Assembly (NCBI GenBank): GCA_914767715.1
Contig: OU612066.1
Span: 36,180,283-36,244,282 of the forward strand
Reading direction: 5' to 3'
From: Membranipora membranacea
Taxonomy: Eukaryota > Bryozoa > Gymnolaemata > Cheilostomatida > Membraniporidae
DNA: 64,000 bases
The notes below the pieces were generated by a model. The model searched no databases, was not told where the DNA came from, and was given only the letters and a program-made list of their open reading frames with translations. The translations under genes were made by a program, and so were the position numbers. Positions 1-11,454 of the stretch are shown here, piece by piece; position 1 is the stretch's first letter, and each line of letters begins with the position of its first letter.

Positions 1-597
1 GGACATCCTGCCTCACAGCAGGAGTATTCGGGAGGCAGAGCGGCAGCCAGGATTTATATTTTAGACCAGAAAAACTGTGAAACGAGGCCCACCCAGGCCA
101 ATTTTTAGCAAGGCAAATGTCCGAGACGATCAAGCAGGTTATCAGGACTAGAGAAAGTAGGCTAGGAGAGAGGGGATAAGCGAGAGTACCAGCAATTAGA
201 GAAGGAGAAGATGCAAGAGATAGAATTGAGACCAACCGGCAGCAAGAGAGGCAAGTTAGGCAGGAACCGGTAGCAAGAAGAGACAGAGAGGAGCCAAGGA
301 GAGGAAAAGATAGGGAGGAACAAAACAGGCAAATTAGGAAGGAACCGGTAGCAAGAAGTGGCAGAGAGAAGCTAAGGAGAGAAAGAGATAGAGAGGAAGA
401 AAACATCAGGAGAAGTAATCGAGAAGAGATGGAAAGGGTGTTAGAGGAAGTTAGAGCTGAGTACTAAGAGCGGCGCCATAGGCTGCTTGGACAAAACAAC
501 AGGACATACCAACAAAGGCTAGATGAGTTAGAGAGAGAGGAAGAGGACCGAGAAAGGGAGGAGAGACAGCGAAGAGAGCGAGACAGAGACAGAAATC
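1..597 (+). repeat. Degraded charged-repeat coding remnant
   Basis: Purine-rich stretch whose plus strand reads as a chain of Arg/Glu/Asp/Gln-rich residues, typical of a charged coiled coil. It is interrupted by stops (a TAA near 176 and another near 467), so it is not an intact gene. It joins abruptly, near position 597, the reverse transcriptase sequence of the Gypsy element that runs on the other strand. It may be the end of another retroelement reading frame or a captured host fragment; I do not recognise it. Confidence 0.45.
251..406 (+). repeat. Two-copy 78-bp tandem repeat (26 codons)
   Basis: Two imperfect copies, 251-328 and 329-406, each 78 bp. The period is exactly 26 codons and the plus frame stays open across both, with each unit carrying the peptide core QEPVAR or KEPVAR followed by Arg/Glu-rich sequence. 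This suggests an expanded repeat within a once-coding frame. Confidence 0.8.
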
Positions 598-1466
598 CCT
601 CCCAGAAGCTTATTCATCTGTCGCTGAAAGAATTCTGGGGCTGCCGATATACCAAAAGGCATTTTTCTATATTGGTATCTGCCAAAAGGGTTGATAAAGG
701 TTCTGTATTCCCTTGATTCCTCCTCTAATCTAACCTGCCAAAAACCTGAGTTGGCGTCCATTTTGCTAATGTACTGGCTCCCTGCCAATGACGATAAAGT
801 ATCTTCTATATGGGGCAAAGGAAATGTCTCTCGCTTGACACTCTTATTGAGTTCTGAGAGATCTACGCAGATCCTCACTTTTCTGCTCGACTTCGGTGCT
901 ACCACCATCCCTGAACACCAAGTAGTTGGTTTTTCTACTGTTTCAATTACTCCTAAGCTTTCCATGCTCTCTAATTCGTCTTGTGTGGCCTGCCTCAAGC
1001 CAATCGGTAGTCTCCTAGGGACATTAAGACATAACAGCTTCGCTCCCTCTTTAACGTTGATTTTGAAAACATCCGGCAAAACTCCAAGTTTACCGAAGAG
1101 TTTCGGATGTCTTGTTTCAATGTCCCCGCTGCTAATGCTCCGTACTGTCTTTACTAACTCTAATTTACTTATTTCAGGTTTGCCTAAAAGGTTGTTTTGG
1201 GCTCCCTCCAAGATGAAGGCTCTCCCTCTAACTGCTTGTCCCCATTCTGACAATAGGGGAATGCGTGTCCTGAATTTTATATCAAGCTTATTACCGTCGG
1301 CTCCTCTGAACTCTCTCTTCGTTGATTTTCTCTCTAAACCCAGCCTATCTGCTGTCTCTGGTGTAATCACAGTGACGTCGGCTCCTGTGTCGACTATAAA
1401 CTTAACCATTTTCTTGTCAACTCTCAATCTTATCTTGAAATCCTCGCTTTTTTCACTCCCTTGTAG
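598..1466 (-). pseudogene. pol: pol fragment: aspartic protease plus partial RT
   Basis: Continues in the gag frame directly after the TGA. It carries the retropepsin active site FIVDTGADVTVI close to the start, then the N-terminal fingers and palm of a reverse transcriptase: the VVAPK, VRICVDLSELNK, FPLPHIED, SKMDANSGFWQ and MPFGISAAPEFFQ blocks. The catalytic Asp-Asp motif that should follow within about 30 residues is missing, because the sequence changes at about 598 to the charged repeat. The missing half makes the product inactive. Confidence 0.85.
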
Positions 1467-2489
1467 TCATAATGATTCCTCTGATTCGCTCGAATACCCT
1501 GCCACTGCATTAACTTTGCTTTTGCTTGGGTCTTTTTGTCCGAATCGGCTTGGGCAGAATTTCGCTAGATGGCTGGTGTCTCCACAAACGTAGCACTTAA
1601 AGTTCGTGTTTCTACTTCTCGCTCCCATTTCTCTCTCTTTCTTATCTCTACATTCCTTATAGTCATGTGCAAATCCTCCACATGTGTAGCAGCCTCTTCC
1701 TCTTCCTCTTCCTCTGCCTCGTCCTCTCCCATATCCTCGACCTCTAAATCCCGAGTTGAAACTACTGCCATCATTTTTTGCTCCAACTCTATCTATGTTT
1801 TCCTGTTCTCCCTCCTGACTATAGTCGCCTGAATGTTTCTCCGCTACTTCGTCCACGTCTGATATGGGTTTTGGCTCGGTTCTTTGCAGTATCTTAGAAG
1901 CTGCCCTTGCTGACTCGTACCTGTTGCAAGTCTCCTTTACTTTTTGTAATGTCAGGTCTTTCTTCAATAGCAACTCATTTCTTATCTTATCCACATGTAT
2001 GCCTTTTATCACTACCCGAACGTTCATCTCCACTTCTAATCCTCCCCATCGACAAGTACTTCCTCTCCTTTCTACTCTCTCGATAAACTTATCTAACCTC
2101 TCCTCGCTATTTTGCTCCATTCCTAAGAACCTGTGTCGCGTTGCCACTATATTCTCTCGGCTTGCAAAATGCTCCTCGAACGCGGTTTTCAGCCTTTCGT
2201 ATTGCATGGTTTCCACTTCTATGCGCCATGTCTCAAAAATTTTCATGCCGTATTCCCCCATACTATCTACTAGCAGAGCCGCTTTTCTCTGCTCAATCTA
2301 AAATATTAGTTGTCGTTCGGTGCTGGCGGATCTCTTTGTTTTGACTCCATCACACTCTTTGTACCTGATTCCCGCTCCAATTACTGCCATCTCAAACCTC
2401 TTTATGAACTTTCTCCAGCACTCTAACTCTGCTCCTTGCTCAATGTTAAAGATTGGTGTCTTCACACCCTTTCCAAATTTTCCTTCCAT
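1467..2489 (-). pseudogene. gag: gag of the Gypsy element, one nonsense codon
   Basis: Nucleocapsid-type protein that would package element RNA. The frame runs from an ATG at 2489 to a TGA at 1467-1469 (about 340 codons), broken by one in-frame TAG at 2298-2300; reading continues in the same frame beyond it. Near the C-terminus lie a run of alternating Gly-Arg residues and two CX2CX4HX4C zinc knuckles (CYTCGGFAHDYKEC and CYVCGDTSHLAKFC), the hallmark of retroelement gag. An acidic Ser/Glu tail precedes the final TGA. The TAG is most simply a decay mutation. Confidence 0.82.
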
Positions 2490-2627
2490 TGCTTTAATAC
2501 TAAGGAGTTACCGGGAACCTTGCCAAATTTTATAGATGACGTTACACTCCGCCAAATTCAAATTCATTCAACTCTCTTTTCCTTCACTAATTTCAACTCT
2601 CATGCCAATCCTCTCTAATTCTAGTTT

Positions 2628-2640
2628 ACATCTGACACCA
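2628..2640 (-). promoter_or_regulatory. tRNA primer-binding site
   Basis: Minus-strand TGGTGTCAGATGT immediately follows the CA end of the LTR. TGG pairs with the universal CCA 3' end of a tRNA, as expected for minus-strand priming in LTR retrotransposons. The tRNA species cannot be assigned by eye. Confidence 0.7.
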
Positions 2641-2873
2641 TGTCGTGTATTCAACTTACATGTATTGTTGTATGGGTACTCCTAGCTCCCTAGTTCTGCA
2701 TGTATCTTAGTCAGTCTCTCCCTTGGGCTTCTCCTCTCTTAGTCCACGTTTATTCTAATACTCTCCCCTCTCGCGCATCCGGATATAGTCCGAGTCTGCG
2801 TCCTTTGCTAATCTCTTTCACCTGCTGTCTAGATCCCTTATGCTAATATCCGGTTCCACCACAAGCACCAACA
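2641..2873 (-). repeat. 5' LTR of the Gypsy element
   Basis: About 233 bp. On the minus strand it begins TGTTGGTGC and ends ACGACA, the TG...CA form of LTR ends, and its inner edge abuts the primer-binding site. The outer edge is inferred from the TG start, because no second LTR is present in the window for comparison. Confidence 0.65.
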
Positions 2874-3159
2874 AAATTTTTAAAAAACAGTTAATGTTTT
2901 ATTGACTCATCGTTATTTGTTTCGCCTTTACAAAATCAAAGCTTGAGTAGTTTCACTGAGAATTTGCGAACTACATAGAATTATCTCATCCACAAGCTAA
3001 ATTATCAGCAATCACAAGTCCAGAGTTGCTACCATTGCATTAAAACCAATAGAAAAGTAATAAATTCATTATGTGGATTCTGAAATACAGAATAGGAGGG
3101 TATAATATTGTATTGGGATTCGGACAAATGGTTGAACAACTTCAATTTACAGTCCAAGT
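2874..3159. other. Gap without a recognised feature
   Basis: AT-rich DNA between the LTR and the duplicated P450 upstream region. I see no coding or repeat signal in it. Confidence 0.5.
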
Positions 3160-5160
3160 AATACACAAAAACCTCCTTCCACTAGCAGGGCCATAAACTG
3201 ATATCGATAACAGTGTAAGACAGATTCTAAATATCAAATAGGAGGACTAGGCAACAATGTAAAGCCCATCTTCATCTATAGAGACATTGACCTCCTACCA
3301 CCAGCTTGGTGACCCGAACAATAACATCGTTTAAAACAATATCATCTAATATTTATACAATGAAAGGGGACATCCAGGCACTTGAGTCTTCTAATTCAGT
3401 TATATCAGCTAACATTCTTAGCAACTCAGGTATAGCTCAGCTAGATAAGCTCACATTCCTAGCAAGTTATTAATGGCTCAGTTAGATAAGCTTACATAAC
3501 AAGTACAAGTGCAAGTTTTGAGCTGTGACAAAGAAGATGCTTTCACAGCTTTTTGCTGTTGATGGAGAGTGTGTGACTGTAACTACAGTTATTGCTTGCC
3601 TGCTGCTACTACTCCTGACATGTGCCATTTGGATGGTCATCAGTATTGCAAAAACTCACGCCAACTATCAGCATATAACTGGACCGAAAAGATCAAGGTA
3701 AGAGCTGGCATTGAACTCCTATTCTGATTCTTTTACCATGATTTCCCTCTCACAGCCATGGTTTTGAATTATGAGTGGGCCAGCATGTTGATCTATAAAA
3801 ATCACTGAAAGATAATATGTGTTATACCAAGGATTTCAAGAGCGTGCAAGGATTTTTAGGATTTCAAATGCAAGGATTTCTTGAAATCCTTGGTTATACA
3901 GTTTCATCCTAGGAAACGCTGGTCAAATAGCATCCTTATGCAGGCCAAGAGAAAAGACAATTAATGCCGAACAAGGATCACAAAAACCACTTCGATGTGA
4001 ACTCCTAGCTAAATGGTGAGTTGAGTGAGCTTTCTTAGAATGATTACATGGAATCAGAGCGAGGGTAAAACAGAATCAATAATACTCTTACATAGGGAAG
4101 GTAACAGGCGTCATTATAATTTAGACAGGATGTTTTACTAGCGTTTCAGATTGAATATGTTGTGGGCCATGTTGATAACTCAAATAAATCCCAATAATTT
4201 ATGAGATTTCAGTGATTACGGGATGATGATGAATAGTTAGGTGCTGGGTGCAGAGCCTTGATGTAATCTTACTTCAAACTCCATCTCTGCTGTCTCTCTC
4301 CTGCTTGTGAAACAACTGATGCTTTGTAGCCTTAATTGATTTAACAAAATGATCCAGCTGCAAATCATACACTTCAAAATCAGTCTAGGCTTCTTATTGA
4401 TATTTACTCCATGGGTACAAACATACCTAACTGTATTCATCATGATGAAAGTAACTCATGGCAGCAATGGTAATTACCATGGTAACAATAGTAATTTAAT
4501 TATTGTAAGCTCTCATCCAGTATGACCTATATATTCATATTCTGTAGTGGAACCCTTTACATAGAGGGTATCGAATAAAGATTAGAAAACAGCTAAAACA
4601 CTTCCGAGATGCTGCTGCCAGCTTGATACAAGAGAGGATAACTTTAGTTCGCTCGGCAGATGTTGCACCTGATGATCTTCTGACTGCTATGGTTACAACA
4701 CACTGTAAGTATTAATACTGATATACTGAATGGATATTATACTGATCCTGACTCCAAAACAGGGCCGTAGTTAAGAAAAAAATAGTACTGGGCGCAAAAG
4801 TCCGAAGCGTCACCAGGAGGGGCGCTCTAAGGTCGCCCCTGAGTAATTTGAGGCATTGATTTGTAAAATGTTAATCCCTGTTGACCTGGTTCTGACATGA
4901 ATTATTCAATTGTAGTGTTTTAAGGCCACTGTATTAAGCTTTCTAGGGGAGGCAGTGCCTCCCTGCCTCCCCTAGAACTATAATGTTAAATACTTAATGC
5001 TTAATGCTGACTAGTGAGGAAAGAAGATGTTTATGTGAAAGTTGAGCACATAGCTGATGAAATACTTAGTATGATTATTGGCGGTATGGATACATCAGCT
5101 AACACGCTATCACTACTGATCATGGAGTTAGGAAGATAACCTGATATTAAAGAAAGGTGA
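3160..5160 (+). repeat. Inverted partial copy of the P450 locus
   Basis: Reads, on the plus strand, like the minus strand of the P450 locus at about 25620-15600. Upstream sequence (3160-3536) matches pieces near 25370-25620 and 23820-23960. Exons 1 and 2 and part of intron 2 follow, then a deletion junction near 4380 fuses intron 2 (equivalent to about 22335) to intron 5 (equivalent to about 16590), and exons 6 and 7 follow. This is a segmental inverted duplication that later lost an internal piece. Confidence 0.85.
3537..5156 (+). pseudogene. Cytochrome P450 pseudogene (4 of 11 exons)
   Basis: Exons at 3537-3697, 3902-4015, 4548-4704 and 5015-5156 correspond to exons 1, 2, 6 and 7 of the minus-strand P450. 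Three keep the same length (161, 157 and 142 bp); exon 2 is 114 against 108 bp and remains in phase. Exon 1 encodes a membrane anchor and then GPKRSR, with the proline before GP changed to threonine. Exon 2 has the SFILGN block and exon 7 the I-helix GGMDTSA. A TAA at 5137-5139 interrupts exon 7, where the gene has a Gln codon. Exons 3-5 and 8-11, including ExxR and the haem loop, are missing, so no functional enzyme is possible. Confidence 0.88.
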
Positions 5161-5264
5161 ATATGCATCTTTTTGGTATATTTTCTTGCTGACACTTTAA
5201 ACTACTGCTGCCACTCATGCAAATTTGTGCTCATTGAATTCTATATAGCTCCAAGATAACTAAT

Positions 5265-5500
5265 TGAGACTTAAATCTCATAGTTATCACCTAATGGGCA
5301 AATAATTTGCACAAACTGATCTTCATAATCAGGGCATGAAATCTACGCACCAGCTTATGAGGTGTACTGAATGCACTAGTAAGACAGTAACTACGTCACC
5401 CATGCCGGTAGATAATTAATTTCATACCCTAATTTTGACGATCAGTTTGTGCAGATTATTTGCTCATTAGGTGACAATGCTGAGATTGCACCATCAATTT
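5265..5500. mobile_element. MITE-like hairpin element
   Basis: The left arm (about 5270-5325) and right arm (about 5440-5492) are inverted copies at roughly 90 percent identity. Each contains ATTATTTG and TTAGGTGA. The total is about 225 bp with no coding capacity, which fits a miniature inverted-repeat element. Confidence 0.72.
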
Positions 5501-7985
5501 ATTAGTTTTGAGCTATACAGAATAGACAGTTTTCTGGCCTCTTATTTATGCCTCAGATTCAGACTCAGATTCAATAACGATCTGTAAACTAATGCATAGA
5601 CAGTATATTATAGATTCCAGAAAACTTCGAATCAGATGAAGTCGATTCCTAACTGGATAAAATTAGGATTACAGACATATCTTATGGTTAGCACATCAGT
5701 GGTCAGCACGTGATTGGTTAGCGAATAGTAAATACAGCATACATTACATTACATAAATTTTATGACAAATGACAGAGCAGCATCAAGTGTACCAAACCTC
5801 AACTTGCTTGTTGCTAAAAGAATCAGTTGCCGGAAAATGTCTAGCCTGATGCTTTCGGTACCATGAGTTAAAGTTAACAAACCATAAACTTTGCCTTTAC
5901 ATGGGTACTCGACTAACTTTCTTGTGTGATTACCAAACATAACAGGTCTGAAGTCACACCTTCGTTATTTGCTGTTCGTTAAAAACATTCTGACCATTAT
6001 ATATTACATTAAAAGCTTTGCCTGCACATAAAGGGCACTCAGAGAGAGGCAGTAGATCACAGTCAGCCCACCACTGCAGTGCAAAGAAATCATGCAGCCC
6101 TCTAAAATGTCAATGAGATTTCTCAATGTGTTGAATTTGAGTAGTGAAGTATGGTACCAGTGGCAGCTGCTTTCACGATTGACGATTACGATGAGTTGAT
6201 GAGAAAGTGAGTTTCCTTGCGCTGGTGTGCCTTGGAGTATAGCTTTGTAATTAAAAGTGGGTTCGGAAGAAATGTATGCTATTCTGAAATTCAGAAAATA
6301 ACAATTTACATTGCAGATAATCATTCAAGGCGTACCAGGTGAGTATGTACATTACCTTCTGACTTGTCAAAATAACTCAACCACCGAGGGCCGTTATGTC
6401 AGGAGTTGTCCCTTATTATAGGGGGCACTGGATACAGGTGAGACCATGAATTTGCAATTTTTTATATATATGCTATCATTGGTGCAAAGCACACTTTTTG
6501 GTCTGGCAGCCAGGGAAATTAAGATAGAAACAAAATGAGCGCAACAACTTTGACTTGACAGTGACTTTTGCTGACCTACGTTATGGGACAAAATTTGACT
6601 GGCATTATAATTAGACTTTTTAAATATTATATACTATAATAAATTTATCATAAAAATAAATAGAAATAATTATATTCCAGCTTTCCGAATAATATATGAA
6701 TATAACCTGTAAATATTCATTGCAGGAAAACTGTATATACATTCAATGTTATTATAATACAAAACAATTCTATATTTAATAAAATAACTTAATCTATATG
6801 TTGAATTTTTTTGCAAATGGATTTAAGCTGCATTTTTCATCAAATCTCCCTTTCTTACACTGAATTTTTATGTCAACATTATTATTATTTGATTTAAATT
6901 GTTATAGAAATCAAGATTTTCGATACTTTTTTCTTTCAGCATACAGGTTGATTTTTTTATAACCAAATCTATAGGTCATATTTGGTTACCTATAACCATC
7001 GATATGAATATATATCAGTGCCTATAACCAATGTGTTTTACAGCTAAGGGCCCATCTGCTTCCATTATGGCTTGTATAAAATTTTGAAAAACTATGGTCC
7101 CACCTTCTCATGATCAAGGGAGATTACTCATAACCACGAACACAACCCCATTTTCATCAATCTTTTTTTGGCTTAGGGTATTGTTTTGTTACATATTTTG
7201 AGTATTATTGTATAATCATCTAATTAATGACTTGACTTATACACATTTCCGTTTCTTCGAACACTGCGGCTATTTCTACTGCTCATTTTGTGCACTATGC
7301 CTCGCCAAGCCGGCCTATCTAGAGCAATCTCTAAAGCCTTGCGTATAATAAGATCTACATGCTGAAGGTGTTTGGTTATTAACTTTACCCATGGCGTCTT
7401 TCAGCCTCCTCGAGGTTTTTTGGACTTGGTATACAGCACCTTGTTCATCACTACTTTGCTGGTGACATCTAATTAATGTAAGGGTCAAAGATAATTGAGG
7501 TGACCTTGACAAATCAAAAGAGAAAAATAATGTTCAGAATAGGTTGTTGCGGTGTAATGACTGAGATTACTGTGAAGGACGATAAAAACTAACCCTCACA
7601 TTAATTACAAGAGCATCTCCTGAGCACTTTTTGTGTTAGCATAGATATATTTGTAAATCAAATATTAATACTATGATTATCGCTTTGGTACTTGCTGGAG
7701 CAACACATTACAGTTGCTGAAATGATTAGGCAGTTTAAAATTCCACACACCTGGCCTAATTTGGATTTCATTAATAAACCTTTCGGTGTCTTTAGCTAAA
7801 ATTTTTGACATTTTATTTAAATTTGCAACAATATTGCAAAAGATAAAACTTGGGAAGGAGAAGGAGAAGAAATCAACTAAGTTTATTAGCTAGAACTTCA
7901 TTTCTTCAACTCTCATTGGTAAGATGTATTATTACAAAGGGAGCACAACTTTTTGATAAAAACGACGCCTTTCTAAAATCACGCA
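5501..7985. other. No gene recognised
   Basis: AT-rich sequence with only short chance reading frames. I found no splice-flanked coding blocks, RNA genes or clear repeats. Confidence 0.5.
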
Positions 7986-7989
7986 ATGG

Positions 7990-8064
7990 GAAGACAACTC
8001 TCCAAAAACATCCAAAAACGTCAAAATTGCCAAAAACATTCAAAAACCGTCCAAAAATCGTCCT
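7990..8064 (+). repeat. Short degenerate tandem array of CCAAAAACGT-like units
   Basis: Six or more imperfect 10-14 bp units built on tCCAAAAACrT. The same AAACGTC core recurs densely in the inverted-repeat arms that begin about 870 bp further on, so this may be a related remnant. Confidence 0.6.
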
Positions 8065-8930
8065 AGTATAAACTCACTTTTAACCACAAGGTAAATTTTG
8101 GACATATATTGAGCAATCGTGTAATTTTGGTTAGCACTCTCAACTTAGAGGACTTCTGAATGCACCTATGCAATAATTAATTTGATTATGTTACTTATAG
8201 GGGTTGGGCCTAAATATTTAGTTGAGTCACAAACAAATGGTCATCCTTATCATGAAAGTAAATCAACCATCGAAATTTTGATTTACAATATGAATGTGGG
8301 TCTGCAGGACTGCAGTTATGAAATATTGGATCAAATCAAAGAGTAGAGCTTTTTAAATGCGAAAAACCACTCCTTTGGCAGGACATTGCAGAGGTTGTAT
8401 TTTATGCAAAATTGTTAAAAGTTCCTGATTGTGATGAATTAATACCTCAAAAATAATGTAAACTAACTTTCAATTCAATCCTTGTATTGTGTCAAGAAAA
8501 AGATACAGCTTGAACTAGATAGAAAAAGGCACAATTTAAGTGAAAAATTTTTCACAATGTGTGCACAACATCATACTGCTTTTTTATAACACTGCTTTTA
8601 TTCTGACCTAAATATTTTCTTGGTATTTTGTGCCATAACCATAGACTTAATAATAAACGAAGACAGGACACTATATACAGCCAGTGGTCTAAGTCAACTT
8701 TTTTCTTTGTGGGTACTGTACTCTCTGGGTTGAGAATCGTTTTGAGAATCTTTTGCAAGTTTTAGATCAAATATTGCAGAAATATGGATCTGTAATAATA
8801 TAATTGATATCTGGTCAAGAGAGACAACTTGACACTGTTTTAGGACAGAATCCAGTGGGAACTGTGTTCTATAGGTCCCTGTTGAACCCGCAAACGTCGC
8901 GAACATCAAACATCGCAATCTAGCGTTCCT

Positions 8931-9088
8931 CTAACGTCACAATCCCAAAAACGTCGCAACGAAGGATTTTTAAAACGTCGCAAACCCACAAACGTCACAA
9001 TTTTTTAAATGTCGCAATAGCTCGAACCAACTAACGACGCAAATGTCACAACTCAATAAAAATGCCAAGTTGTCTACTCATTTGATGC
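8931..9088 (+). repeat. Left arm rich in AACGTCGCAA motifs
   Basis: Inverted partner of 11253-11410. It holds repeated RACGTCrCAA-like decamers spaced by 10-20 bp. Clustered short motifs in terminal arms often serve as transposase-binding sites; that role is inferred here. Confidence 0.7.
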
Positions 9089-9500
9089 AAATTAGAGATT
9101 CTAATTTGACAGGCATTGCTGATAGGCGGGGAACCCCTCTAACAAAGCTTGTCAAGACCAGCAAAGCAGCTAGCAGATGATTTTTTTGAGATATTGTACT
9201 TTGCTTGTTTAGTAATTAAATCAATTGATAAAATTTGCAGCTCACCTATGCCTGGGTACCCAAAGACCATTATCCGACCTCTGAAAATGTAACCTGCTTT
9301 TTTCTATCTAGCCAGCTAGTGAAACAGTATCCATCTATTCTACCCAAACATACAGTGGGCTACCTATTACTCATTCAGTGGTCTATGGGGAGGGCACAAT
9401 GAATAAAATGTAAAGAGCTGAGAAGATCTGCTCTAGCCATAGCCTACTGATTATCCATAGTGATAGATGAATCTAACATGATGGCCAGCCAGCGCCTATA

Positions 9501-9501
9501 T

Positions 9502-9536
<35 letters not shown>

Positions 9537-9550
9537 GTGTGTGTGTGTGC
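9501..9550 (+). repeat. Compound (CA)n(TA)n(TG)n microsatellite
   Basis: CA repeats pass into TA repeats and then TG repeats, so the tract as a whole is self-complementary and could extrude as a hairpin. It lies inside the 3.2-kb element complex. Confidence 0.95.
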
Positions 9551-11252
9551 ACAACACCTGCCTACGAGAAGCCTGGAATCATTACAGTCAAAATTTGATC
9601 CCTCATCAACAGCTTGATAATTTCTTACAATCATCAACAATAATTTTTATGCTGGTTGTTCTGTTTCTCAACTGCAGCAATATGAGACTTCTCTGGTATC
9701 TCGCGATTTTCTATGTAAGTACTCAAACTTTATTTATCACAGATTCAAGCTCTATGCAGTTGTGAGGTATTACTGCAAACCTGAACTAAGCCGTCCTTAG
9801 CCTACATATCACAGGTAACCCGGCTATATCTCTATCTTCAATACTGGTTTGATCCTAAAATACGATGATGCATTTGTTTATTGGTTGTTAGCTGGCGGCT
9901 CTTTATTATCTAGCAAGTAAAGATAGTGCTCGTGAGGGCAATGTGGTTATGCATTAAACTTTAGGGATACATAATGTTATATACAACATGTCATTTAAAG
10001 TGGCCTGGAATGTTTGATATAGGAGTTGGAGACTTGTTTGATTGACTAATATAAGGGATTCGCGAAGACATAAATTGGTGCATGATGGCTCAGTGAGATT
10101 CTGGACCACCTACTGAACAAAAATACCGATATAATTGTTCACAGAGCATCTGTAAGTGGACTAAGAAACATTGAATCACTCAGCAGAGAAGAATGTGATA
10201 CTTTGTGTCAATAGCAATGATCATAGAGAGATCCAACGTTCCTGTCATCAAGAGGACTAGAGAGTAGTTGGAGGTTCTACGTAGATATTATCGCAACAGA
10301 TACTAAGTGAATGGGCATCCTCCCCCCCCCTCTGTACTGTTAATAGGTCAGTTAAGAGGAAATATTCCCATGGCACACAATAATGCCAAGTAACACAGGT
10401 TGTTGTTTCCATCGATTAAACTTAAACACAATAAACAATTTCAGAGCTCTCAGATAGTATTCATGTACATCTGTTTGCAATTATTTCATTTATGTTTAAC
10501 TAGGGAGAATGGTTTAACTTTCTACCATAATGTTTTATATCATAAGTGGAAAGAAGAAATTCTAGGTATGAGTTATCCCATTTCATTTTGTGAGGGAACA
10601 ACTCCTATTAAAGTGAAAATTGAAACATTGAGACATTTTTCGAGCATCATCAATTGTTACTATGTAACAGCTCTAGCTTTTATGGTATATGTGACAAATC
10701 AATACATGGATTTATGAGGGTGTTCTTGGGTCGCAGTGAACTTTTTTCTTGAAGGTAAGCAGGTCTTCATTAAATTGCTCATCAGCTAACGATTTGGTTT
10801 TGCTTACATATGGTAGAAGAGTTCTTACCCAAAAAAAGCAGGAGAGGCACACGAAAAGAGCAGTTATCTGAGAAAAATTATGCGGAGCATTTTCATCAAG
10901 ACCATTTTCCATACTCCCCTAACAATAAAAAAAATCATTTATGCCAAAGTTGTGTCAATACCTCTTGACGTCATCATTGTGGAAATCAAAACATTACGGT
11001 ATATATTACAAATTGGTTTTTCAATATATATGCTAACATGCTGATAAACATCCCTTATATGACAGCATTAATGGATTCTAAGGTAACAATAAACGACCAT
11101 AGGAAATTAAAGTAAAAGAGATTCAAATGACATGAAAGATACTCAACAATAATCCAAAGCTCAACATATAGCATTATTATTCAACTCCCAACAGTGTTTT
11201 GAAGTTTTTATGCTCCTATCTACTACTCACAGCAAATCATAATCACCATTAT

Positions 11253-11410
11253 GCATCAAATGAGAAGACAACTCGGCATTTCTGTTGATTTGCGACATTT
11301 GCGACGTTAGTGGGTTCAAGCTATTGCGACATTTTAAAAATTGTGACGTTTGTGGGTTTGCGACATTTAGAATACCCTTCTTTGCGACGTTTTTGGGATT
11401 GCGACGTTAG
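11253..11410 (-). repeat. Right arm rich in AACGTCGCAA motifs
   Basis: Inverted partner of 8931-9088, sharing the order and spacing of the TTGCGACGTT motifs and ending at the same GCATCAAATGAG inner boundary. Confidence 0.7.
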
Positions 11411-11454
11411 TGTATAACACCAATTCCCACCCACTCAGAACACTGTATACAGCT

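Larger units (their letters stand above)
598..2873 (-). mobile_element. Ty3/Gypsy-type LTR retrotransposon, truncated
   Basis: In minus-strand order: 5' LTR (2641-2873), primer-binding site directly after it, gag with two zinc knuckles, then protease and the first part of reverse transcriptase. The element stops near 598, before the catalytic Asp-Asp motif, so RNase H, integrase and the 3' LTR are absent. One TAG breaks gag, and a single UGA separates gag from pol in the same frame. The order protease then RT, with a DTGA protease motif, fits Ty3/Gypsy elements. It cannot move on its own. Confidence 0.88.

Noticed and set aside
691-2618. Plus-strand open frames of 145-300 codons across the Gypsy element
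   Set aside because: They are antisense shadows of gag and pol, with no domain of their own and compositions dictated by the opposite strand.
7850-8071. 73-codon plus-strand frame starting MGRRRRRNQ
   Set aside because: Its C-terminal half is translation of the CCAAAAACGT tandem array, and it has no splice or family support.
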